A stretch of 39,110 nucleotides of DNA from positions 76,684-115,793 of the forward strand of contig KN884991.1 of NCBI GenBank assembly GCA_000934455.1, read 5' to 3'. Below the pieces are notes generated by a model. That model ran no database searches. It was not told where the DNA came from and saw nothing but the letters and a program-made list of their open reading frames with translations. A program made the position numbers and the translations under genes. This stretch comes from Apostichopus parvimensis. Lineage: Eukaryota; Echinodermata; Holothuroidea; Aspidochirotida; Stichopodidae. Positions 12,001 to 24,000 of this stretch are shown in pieces. The stretch's first letter is position 1. Each line of letters opens with the position of its first letter.

Positions 12001-15000
12001 TCTGCAATGGTAAAGATGGTGAACATGCTCCCGTCTTGTTCTAACCTGACGGGGAGGTCGTGCATACCGTTTGAGATGGTAACCATCAGCTCCCCTTTAC
12101 CCGCTTCTGATACGTCCACTGTAACCAACATTAGAGGAGAAAAAGAAATTATAGTACGGAGGGGTAAGAGTTGAAGGGTTATTTATATAGTTACACACAA
12201 TATTGAGGGTAAACTATTTATGATTGGGATAAAACATTCATGGGTAAGGTGAACATTGATTGACTGGATTTCCAATTATTAATTTTAGTTTTAGTCTTTT
12301 CCAAGGGTTAGGAAAGCCAACAGAAGCTCATTTCAAACCATATATTAATGTGATGACCTTTCGATGAACACCGCGCCCTTATTCATACTATCAAGCCTTC
12401 TCTTTTTGATGAGCGTTTAGATAGGCAGACGTGTAAACTGTGGCACCCACTCCCGGGACCCCAAATAAAGTCCCTATCCCATGGATGAGAGGGTACCTCT
12501 GTGTACCTCACGATCTGACCACTTCCTCAAAAAGTTGAGGGAGGTGTGGGCACCCCACTCCATTCAGTGCTGTCATGGTGCCAGTGAAAGAAGCTGTTTT
12601 GAAACAACCCCCAAACATACCCAATTTGCAAACTAGAATGAACCAAAATCCCCGCTCAACGAAACTTCAAAGCAGCAATTTTGAATCTATTTTGTGGGGA
12701 GGATTTGCAGCTGGAAGTTAATGATTTTGGTGTGGCCACTCTAACCACTATACCCCACCTTAACCTCATAGATGGCATAAAAGTCCCTTTATTCCTGCTA
12801 TACCCCACCCTTTACCTTATCGATGGCATAAAAGTCCCTTTATTCCTGCTATACCCCACCCTTTACCTTATCGATGGCATAAAAGTCCCTTAATTCTTGC
12901 TATACCCCACCTTTACCTCATAGATGGCATAGTGGTTCCCTTAATTCCTGCTTGGGTAAAACAACAAAGATGTCTTATTCATCATACTAGTAAAAATCAT
13001 TTTCCTTTTTTTTATCCGTTCTGGGATCTGCACAAAATTGACAATATTAACTATTATCAATGATATTTCACAAGATGTCTATCATTGGAGGGTAAATCTC
13101 TTGATGATCATCGATAATTTTGAGTATATATTGTGCCTAACAAATCACGATTGTTTCTTTTAAACTGAATGAAATATCCTGAAACCTATATAATACTACA
13201 TGTAGCACAGATATGTGACATGCCAGCATTTAGCAAGTTTTCTCTATCAGGTTTATGTCTTGAAACGAACATAGCCCCGTATGAATTTAACCAATCACAA
13301 AAAAAGATTCAAAGTCGGACCTCAGTTAATTCTCTTATATATTTGCCATTTAACTCCTTGATTTTATTAACCAAATTGAAATTCCTGGAAGTAGTTAGAA
13401 CAGCTGTTATTACACCTTGAAGTATGAATTATGCATAATCCAATGAAAACTTTATATTATCTTTGGCTGAAAAGAATCATAAGATGTTTCTACGGTCACT
13501 GATCCGACTAAAAATACATTTCCCAAAACTGCAGAAAGCAAAAAGTTTACAAAATGAAATCAAATTCGATCAGCCTTTGACATGGATCATCAGATAGCTC
13601 TTTGCATACCTAGCTGGTTATAATAAACAACATTCCATAATATATAATTCTGCCATTGTACATTTTAATATCTATATCTCTCTCTTGTATTCAGACGACG
13701 TCTCTCTCACATTCTAAAGATTTTAATCTAGATGACCTATTGTAAAACTTAAGTTTACACAAAAAATGAGATAAGCTGAATTCCTAACTTCAGTAATACA
13801 ATAGAAACAAAAAGACATGTTGACGATATGTGATACCCTGTCATAGGCCTCGGGGCAAAGTCGAATTTGAGAAGACATCAAAAATGTATTTATATTGTTT
13901 ACCGAAATCCTTGGCTATATAGCTCGATCTCTGGGTTGTTATACTGCAGTTACCATAATTGAAATATGCTTCTAGGTTTTATCTTCTTATTGCGGAGCTG
14001 TCTACTCATTTTATGGGCGTTCCAACATAAGATAATATGACTGGCGCAGTTCAATTAACACTTTCAACTTCCTACAGATCAGTATATGGCTACATATGTC
14101 AACAGTGAACAGTGTGAAGTCACAGAAGCTACTGTATTATACTGTATAACAAAGCTTGAACAGGGTTGAAGTAATCACGGTTTGGGGCGAGTCGTCAATG
14201 CCTTTAACATGGTTGAGGTAACTAAGTGCTGTGCCACAGTGGGTTTATTCTTCTTTTTTGTGAGTGTTTTTTTGGTTTTAGTTTTTTTTTTCTTTTACAT
14301 TACCTGCAAAAGTAACATTTAGTTGTTACTGAGACCAGGGGCGTAGCCAGGATTTTGAAAGCTGTAGGCAAGACTATCTGAGCGGAGCGCCACCATCGGT
14401 TGGCGCGGAGCGTACAAGAAAATTTTTGGTTTAACAAACCCCCCAGATGGCCGGAAACGGCCCTTCCCAAGTGCTCATTCTGGTTCCCTGGCCTCTTGCT
14501 AACTTGAGACACCTCATTCAATATCACTTTTAAACCCAAAAAATTAACGAGTTAAAATATTAATATAGAATTATGGGTATTTTAAGAAAAAGATAACTTG
14601 GACAAAAAAGTGTAGGCCCGGGCCTACAGTGCTACATACTAGCTACGCCCCTGACTGAGACTAATCTGGTCCAACTGTCAAGAACCATTATAATTTTCAC
14701 ATAAAAACTGGAGGTCATGACAGAGGTAACAATTTGTGTAAATGGGTAAGGGGATGGTGTTGACTGTTGACTGATCTGGGAAATTACTACAAGATGTAAA
14801 AATATGATCCCCCCGATCCCCCCCCCCTGAAATTTGTTTCTCTGGCTTCGGGCCTGTATATGACAAACCTCAGTAATGCTGTGGTCTGACTTTATAACAA
14901 TATGATACAAATTGGGCCTTCAATCAGCATTTCAACTTAAATACTTAAAGATATCTATCACACACTGGCTTAGTACAACTGACCTTTGACATTCCTTTAG

Positions 15001-18000
15001 CATTAATGTGACCCCCCCCCGCCCTGAAATTGGTTATTCTGGCTACGGGCCTGTATATGACAAACCTAATGCTGAGGTCTGAATTTATAACAATGATACA
15101 GACTTGCGCTTTCAATCAGCATGTCAATCTGAAAACTTAAAGATATGTATAACAGGCTGGCTTAGTACAACTGACTTTTGACATTTGTTATTGGCAGTAA
15201 GACAAATAGGCATGGACAAGCTTATTCTAGGTTAGATACAAGCATGAAAGCCTTAACATTAACCTTTGATATTTACACTTTGCATGTCTTTGATGTAGGC
15301 TTATAAGACTGATCTCTGCAGATATAAGTTATACGCCTCCACATTGGCATCATGGTAGAATCAAAAAGCTAACCCTTCGCATATTCAACTACAATAATTC
15401 ATGATGAATTATAACTGTCAAAATTTGCTATTTCTTCCCTTTTTATCATGTCAAATCAGTTATGGTACAAGTTTTGTCATCTTCATATTTTTGTGAGGTA
15501 TCATCTATGAACAAACAAATCACCATTTAATTTTTATTATTAATTATTAATTTTTAATTTTATTATGATAATTTGTCCAACATTCTCTTTACAATGAAGG
15601 AGTCTTTTCGTCTTTTTTTTTTTTTGCTTCAACAAACTGAATTAACCAACTTGTTTTGACTCTATCAACATCAACTGTTCCAGAAAAACAGGTTTTGTAA
15701 ACTATTAGAGAGACCCTAAAAACAAAAAGGCCTGCACACATTTGTTTTTTTTGTTTTACTCCATTCATTTCAGTTTTCTTAAATCTGTTACTTATATTTA
15801 GTATACTCCCCACTATAATGCCTGTGTAGGTCAAAAAGAAAAGAAAAGAAAAAAAGTGAGCTCACCTTGGAATTGTAGTTCCTCTCCCACGACTGCTGTC
15901 GTGATTTTTCCAACTTTGACATTTTCTGGGAAAGAGGACTGATCTGGCATCACCATGATCCTTAATGGACACTTGTCGATCAATTCACTACGGCATCTAA
16001 CGCTGATCTAAAGATGGGGAAGGTGTAATTTTAATTGATTTATGCGTGGAATTGGCGTGTCCAGAGTAGATACCCTCCACCATCTTGCAGAATGATATAT
16101 TACAGACCAATTTCTACAGCAAATATGGTACTTGAAATCTTTTTTTTTCTTCTTCAAGACAACAGCAATGTAGGTATAAAACTTAATCACTGAATTAAAC
16201 TTTAAAGGAATAGTCCATTGCTGACAAAGGTTGATTAATAAAAATGCTAGAAATTTTCTGCATCTCTAGGTTGAAATTAGTTGCATCTTTATATGCATCC
16301 TGTATGGCAAAAGATATTTTTTTTTTTAAATTTTAGTGATATGTTCCGAATGCATCTTGCTTGCTGGCCACAGCAGTGATGTCATCGTGACTATTCAATG
16401 GAAAATGTCTTTAATTTTATTTTTTAATAACTCGCTCTTATGTGCAGAGTAAAAATAATATTTCTACAACAGTTGCATATTGATGGAATTTGAAATACAG
16501 AGAACCTTGACAGGTAAAACAAACACTCCAAATGTATCAGGTTGGAAGGACAAAATCGGCGAGGAGATTATTATAGAAAAGTAAAGCTACGAATAATTGC
16601 CTTTATGACATCACAGATCACGTACTGTGATCTACTCCAGGGAAGTATCAAGGGTTTAAGCCTCTCAAAATAAGTTCAATTCAACCATTTTCTGTCACTG
16701 GAATATTCCTTTAACCTTAACAGTGTCATGTGATTGAATCACCGGTCACTGAAAATATTGAGTCACTAAAACCCTTGGACAGGAACTGGCAATTCAAAAT
16801 AACTCTTAACTTTCTACCTAGAATACGTTTGTCAAATTTGGCAAGCTTATAACGACTATAGACAAATTTTCTGACCTCTACCACAACCCACCTAAACAAT
16901 TTTTGAGTTGCACCTCATATTTTGCAAACTATCACTTTATTTTACTGATACCATCGATTAATACCCCCCCATATGACACTGAACTAGAACAACTTATTAA
17001 CAGACTAACTAAAGTGTTTCAAATATAAACATGTCAGCACATATTATTAAATATTTGACAATTCTGGCCAAATGAAAGCAGTCCTTACATTTGTTTTTTA
17101 ATAACCAAATGGATGCCTTCATATCGAGGCGTTATCAATGCCTCGCCAAATGAAAGAAGTTCTTACTTTTTTTTTTTTAATAACAGAATGGATGCCTTTA
17201 TATCGAGGCATTATCGATGCCTCGCCAAACGAAAGCAGTCCTTACATTTTCTTTTAATAACCTAATGGATGCCTTCATATGGAGGTATTATCGATGCCTC
17301 ACCAAATGAAAGCAGTTCTTACAACTTTTTTTTTTGTTTACTAACCAAATGGATGCTTCATGTTTCTTTTCCTTTTTTTTTACTAACCATTGGATGCCTT
17401 CATGTTTCTTATTTCTTTGTTATACTAACCGTGTGGATGCCTTCATGTTGAGGCGTGATTGATGCCTCAACTACATTGTTACTGACTTTCTTCAGGGTGA
17501 TCGGCACAGCCTCTCCCGGAGAATCTACTTCAGCGGATATATCCGTTGTTATGGCCCTATCGTTGACGAGTTTAACCCTCACAGTGATCTAGACAAAAAA
17601 AATCAACAAGAAATGTCATATTATCCACAGATTATTTTCATCAGCATCTTCTCAAAGAGGAGAAAATTAACAACTTGAGAGAGACTCTTCTCTCCCACTG
17701 AAAATACATATTTAGCTAAAGAAACATTTGAATCAGTCTGGAAAAAATTGGAGCAAAAATCTTTTCAATTTTTTTTTTTATTTTATTTTATATCTGAACT
17801 TATCATCCTTAATTCTCTCCCTGATCCCCTCAAAGGTAAAAGCATGGTTCCATTTTCATGACAAGTTGGGATAATTAATCAATTCTGAACAATATTTTGC
17901 CAAATTCAGAAGATCCACTACAAATATTGAGATGTCTGGCAAAAGTGATATCTCCATTTCACTGCGTACCTTTCATATAACCAAGGGAAATCTTACATTT

Positions 18001-21000
18001 ATGACATTTAGGCCAAGACTTACTCTTGTGTGAATGGTAAATATTTCATCAACTACAGAAAATTTTGTTTTGCACAATTGTGTTTTTCTCATTTGATTTG
18101 AAAAGCAACATATATGCCAATTTTGTTATATCCCTAGTGGATTGGGGGGAGGGGGAGGAAGAGGGGAGTCTAATGACCTAAAGTAAGCTATTATGATTAT
18201 CACTGATATGCCATATATACTGTATAAGATACTGCATGTGGTGTTTGTTTTATATACAATAATTATTGTTCGTGCTTTCTTTCCCGACCGAAGAAGAAAA
18301 CGATTTGAGGGTTTGATAGAAAGTGTTGGTAAACCGACTCACAGGTACATTGGCGAGACCTTGGTGCGTTACCAACCCCTTGGTATTCTGATACACCTGC
18401 TCACTGCGTTCCGCGCCATAAATGTCGTCCTCGGAGAAAGCGGCACATCTTCCCCACTCGATTTTAACCGGCTTCTCTATTTCTCGTTTTGCTCCCTTTG
18501 CCTTATGATAGCTGGCGGCGTAGGCCATCACGTTCAGTTCGTTGACATCTGGTTGAGAGAGATCTGCCGCAGACATGGCCGGTTTGATGCCAAGCTCCTT
18601 CCCTGCATTCAGTCCTGTTATTAAAAAAAAATATTAAAAATAATAAAAAAATTAATAAAAAAAATTGCACATAAGGTTTTGTAGGATCTGGTGTGATTAG
18701 GGGTTAATGATTAACATTATTGCCCCCAAATATGCTTTAAAAAAGTCAAATAATTGTTACTCGACATGACGTAGCCACCATCAATTGCACTTTGCCTACA
18801 CTTTCATACATTTGATATACATTTTCAAGTTACATTACTGTACTATAATAATGCTCAGGGTCAATGTCTCAGAAAAACCTGTCAGATTTAAAATATTTTT
18901 GATTTTCAACAATAAATTTCACAATAAAAATATATATGGGTATTTCTATAAACCTAGGGTCCAATAGTGTGACGTGGATCCAAAATTTCAATATCCTTCA
19001 ATTAAGATGAAATTTTNNNNNNNNNNNNNNNNNNNNNNNNNNNNNNNNNNNNNNNNNNNNNNNNNNNNNNNNNNNNNNNNNNNNNNNNNNNNNNNNNNNN
19101 NNNNNNNNNNNNNNNNNNNNNNNNNNNNNNNNNNNNNNNNNNNNNNNNNNNNNNNNNNNNNNNNNNNNNNNTAAATGTCACAGTTGGTACTAAAAATTGT
19201 GGGGGACACAAAGGGAAACTTGCACTTAAAGAAAAAAAATTACAAGAGATTTAAACTTTTTTTATATTTTATTATACTCCCTATACAGTAAACTATGAAA
19301 TGCAACTAGACATCAGGATATTGAAGTGGTAATTTGCAAGTGATTGGATAGTATTTGTGCATAGTGTATGGAAACCATTTTGGACCCCAGGTTTATAGAA
19401 ATACCCATATATGTAATGGGGCAGAACAGGCAATCAGAAAGTATTTATATATAGTCAATTAGCATAATATATTTATTACATGGAGTGGGGATTGCCACCA
19501 CTTCGAAATGTTAGATATTGTATTTTAAAGGCCTGTAGCAGAATTATATACCTGTTTTATTTATTGTTAATCTGGTTCTCCTGGGATTAGTACACAATAA
19601 TTAGTATGTTAGTTACTATAATACAATAATATAATAATATATATTTATTATTTCTAATAGTGCACTGCAAAGAATATTAGTTCAAGCTTCACTGTATATA
19701 GGTGCAAGAAAAGTAACAAATTTCCAGTCTTGGGAAAGTTTATTAAAATATGGTCCACCTTAGCGACTGGTTCACATCAATTTGGGAAAGTTTTCAATGG
19801 TGTAGACTACTATACATCACAGTGTTCATATGACACACATTGTTCATATACCTTGACGTTTTGCTGCATTATACAGGAATTGATTTAAACTTGTAAACTT
19901 TTTGAACAACCCTGTGAGATCCCTCTAATTAAATGGCCATATTAAATGGCCATATATATTACAGAATATTCTGAATATTCTGTAATACCGTTAATGTGAA
20001 CTCCTTCCTTCACCCACCTACAATATGTATTTAGCAATGACAGTGGATAGGGTAAACCCAACAGTGAATCAAGGTGTGGGGAGGGGGAGGCTACTTTATA
20101 AAAAAATTGCTTCAAAATATTATATTATTTGCTTGATTCATGTATATTATTATTACAATTTAAACTTGTAATTTTTTGTGTGAAGTGGCAACACCAAGCA
20201 AGAAGTAACATGTCAACAAACCCACCATAATGAATGTAGGAATCCTTATTGGCCATTTAATAAGAGGGATCTTACAGGGTTGTTCAACAAGATTACAAGT
20301 TTAAATCAATTTCTGTGCCATCCTTGGTGTCTACATTCCATTCACAACCACCCACAGTATGTTGACTTTAGTTGTGGTTCAGAAATTTCTACACAGGATT
20401 TATTTTCTTCCCAAAGAAAGGCATCTGCTTTGTTCACACACACATGTATTTGCTTATTTAAATGGCAGTCAAATAAAAAACTAAAAAAATTGTTTGTAGT
20501 CCTGAAAATGAGTTCACAGGGACACCGCACCCATCATACACATACAGGTATATATGGCTTCCTCTAATTTATATAGTAAACCAAAAGAAACAACATATTT
20601 AGTTTAAGCTGGCTCCTTTATTCATTTCAATTTACATAAAAATTGAATCGAGGAAGATAAAATCCCTAAAATACCTGAAGAATGCAAATTTCAATATGGT
20701 TTAATTTTGATTTGGATTGGGAAAAACTGAACATGCTGGCTATAATTGATAGTCTATTTGAATTAAATTTAATATATTTAAAATAATAGGTTTTATAATT
20801 CTGCATAACAATTAACGATAAACAATTAACAATAAACGATTAACGTTTCCATTAGTGTAGTTTAATTAGGTAGATAGGAGAGTGCATGTGTTGACTGGGA
20901 GACAGGTAAGCGAGGAGCACAGTAAATATTTACTACCCCGCCCAATTGTATAATTCGACCATCTGTTCACTGTGCAAAGATATTTGTCTTTAATAAATTA

Positions 21001-24000
21001 ATTTTGTGATAACAATTAACTATTGCATACACATATCCATAGAGTTACTCTCGTGTGTACAACCTATACTGAAGTATAGTTTACGCACTGTATTTATGCA
21101 TGAATAATTACTTCACATAGTTCTGTGAGTACACCATAAAACTGACCCCATATCAAACAGAAATGACCTTGAATTTACGCCGACTGACCTACAAAATAAC
21201 CCACTGTCTTCACACCTTTTGGTAGAATAACGATCAAATTAAACAATTCTATTTCATGACAACATTCCAATAATTTCACACATAATTTTAGACATCAATC
21301 ATATTTTATATTTTTTTTACAGAATAATTCTGCATGGATGCTGTGTACCTTTCTGATTGCTTTTGTACATTATGGTTTTTTTGTGGTCATACATGTTCCC
21401 TTTAAAATCTATAAAATTTGCTTTGTTTTTTCTCGGAATGCACAGAGGTATAAAGGATAGCAAACCATTTAAGAGTAATAATATAGGCCAACTAACACAC
21501 CTTTTTCATTGAAACACACCTTGTCAGGTTCATGTAGAGACTATACACGTTGTTATGCTCCATTGAACAGCTAACAGAACTTGAGACTTTTAACCTGACA
21601 GATTCAAGAGTTGTGTTATGATACCGTTATATTCCACCCATCCTTCTTTCGCCAAGAATTCTAATGACGTTTCAAGTTGGGAGTTGCCATAGAAACTTAA
21701 GACTTGTTCGAAAAAATAGTGTGACTCAGTGAACAAACATTTACACGTCTAAAAGTTCGGACTGAAGTGTAGTGATGGTAAAAAGCCTAGTACTTTCCAT
21801 GGGACAAAGTACAATGCTAATAAATTTTAATATTAATTGAAAACAAAGAAAAGGGGAAAATTTGGAAGAAACATAATTAGTATTAATATTTACCCAGAAT
21901 GATAATTAAAAATAACAGCAATTATTCAAAGATTGGAGAGAGACTTGAGATAATGAATTAGTTAATTAGTGATGAATGGTATCCCAAACGTAAAAGTTTG
22001 AAGCAATGAAAGTTAATGCTTTGCTTTTGCTCTTCCATTTTGTTATTATTATTCATTTTTTTTCCATATTTTTTAAGCTGTATTTTGCATCGTATAAGTT
22101 ACAATCTGGTGACAGATACCACACTCCACTGTTAGAAATTATGTACAAAATACAATGTATGGAATGCAAATTGTTATTGCATGTTGACAGTACGTTGAGT
22201 TAATCTCTAAGAGAGAGAGATAGAGAGAGAGTATACCGAACAGTTGTAACCTCATGGATCAGTTAGTAGTTAATATGAGAGGTATCCAAACTCCCTTATT
22301 ACAGTGGGTGTGAATACTAAGTCCTGTATTACATTAGATCAGGGGCGGCGCAATGTTGCACCCCTCACTCGGGGGTCCCATTTGTAGCCGCATAAATTCA
22401 GATCAGACCCCGCAATTCAAACCCTGTGATATGCTACAACCGAGGGAGGATAGCAGCCTGGTGTAACATTTCGTAAAGTAAATGAAAAGTAAATAAAAGG
22501 GATCAAATCTTCTGCTGTTCTTTACTACAGCCTTAATTTGACATAATAGTACTGAGTATAGACAAATGTTAATGGCAGCGCTGTACATCACACCCTGGTT
22601 TCGCACGTTTTAATCAAACTTCTACTTCCTGTTCATGCAGTGCATAATCCGGAGTAATGTAAATTTAAATCAATTTTGTAACTTGTTTTAATGCTGAATA
22701 CCTAGCTCTGGTCTCATCCCTAATGTACATGCAAGCTTACCTAGTAATACTATGGGCCTATAAGTTCTGATGGAGTTTACAACACACTTAAACAGGGTAG
22801 CTTCCTCTCTTAGACAGCTTTGCAGGAATTTGTTACAATTGCAATAGTTCTACTGTACCCTTACATTTCTTATATAATGTGAGTAAGGCTATTAACTAAA
22901 GCAATTTTTGTATCAATTTGTTTAATCAAAAGATTTACAAATCATTCATATTTGAAGCTTTCTTAAAAATGTAACCTATGTTGGACCATGGAGCTATAAT
23001 CTGTTTATAGCTCCATGGTTGGACTGATGTAGGTCTAGCGAGTAAATTACATAACAGGATTTTGCTCTATTATAATCCAGCCCTGGGATTAAAGCAGAAG
23101 GGTAGGGAAGGAGATAGATGCATACACGATAGCATTTAAATAATGTGTGGAGACTGGAATAAAAGACCAGGTAGTTTTAAATGATCTTGTTAGTGTGTAC
23201 TTAACAAATGCATGTATAACACCTATAGTACAGACTACTGTTACGTATGACTCATCATGTTATCAATATCACTCAGGTGATGACGGAGAGTCCGAGACCC
23301 ACCCCTTGAACTCAAATAGCTCTTTGTACACTATGAACTATGATAAGGTGACAAGACTGCTTGCAAGCCCTATGATATCCAAATAATTTTATACTGATGG
23401 ACATGTTACCCTTAAAATAAATATCAACAGTTTTGGCCCCTAATTTTTTTTTTTTAATGAAAACTTGCTATATAGTTATTAAGTTTTCCAAAGGTAATTT
23501 TCTGGTGGTGCTGAATGCCCAAGTTATACTTCCAGTCATTGCAGGATCGAGTATACGTCAAAATTAGACATTTAGTGTACATGAATGTTTCAGTGAGGAC
23601 AAATAGTTTGAGGGAAGTTTATAACATAACTGTATGCTGCTTTTTGGGAGTACCAATGGCCATTATTTGACTCTCTAGTATACATTTGGGGCGGCTATTG
23701 ACGCTATTTAACTTTAAAATTAACAGTAAGTCTTTATATTGTTCAGTTAACAAATAAAATGCATAGTCACAGTAAAAGTTGGTCATCAGTTTATATATAT
23801 CCTTACCGGTTTCGAACCTCTGGACATACAATCAGCGTCCATGGCCTAGTTGGTTAGGGTGTCCGCGTACAAAGCGGGAGGCCCGGGTTCGAATCCCGGT
23901 GGAGGCTGGAAGTTTTTTCACTGTTCTGGATTTTCCTTCTCATTACGTTTTCATTTATATATAGTGGCCAATATTTATTTACCATCCATAGCCTAGTTAA

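Noticed and set aside
12681-12893. 70-codon open frame with an LYLIDGIKVPLFLLYPT repeat
   Set aside because: Produced by the 51-bp minisatellite; no splice or start context.
14632-14910. Two overlapping frames of 92 and 62 codons
   Set aside because: They cross the hAT MITE end and the 197-bp duplication; repeat-derived.
18193-18624. 143-codon plus-strand open frame
   Set aside because: It is antisense to the filamin CH2-end exon, which has matching splice sites, phase and domain motifs on the minus strand.
18974-19211. Frames made mostly of X
   Set aside because: They run through the N gap and carry no information.
22342-22390. hAT-like terminus CAGGGGCGGCGCAATG
   Set aside because: A single end only; the partner end was not located, so it is not called as an element.
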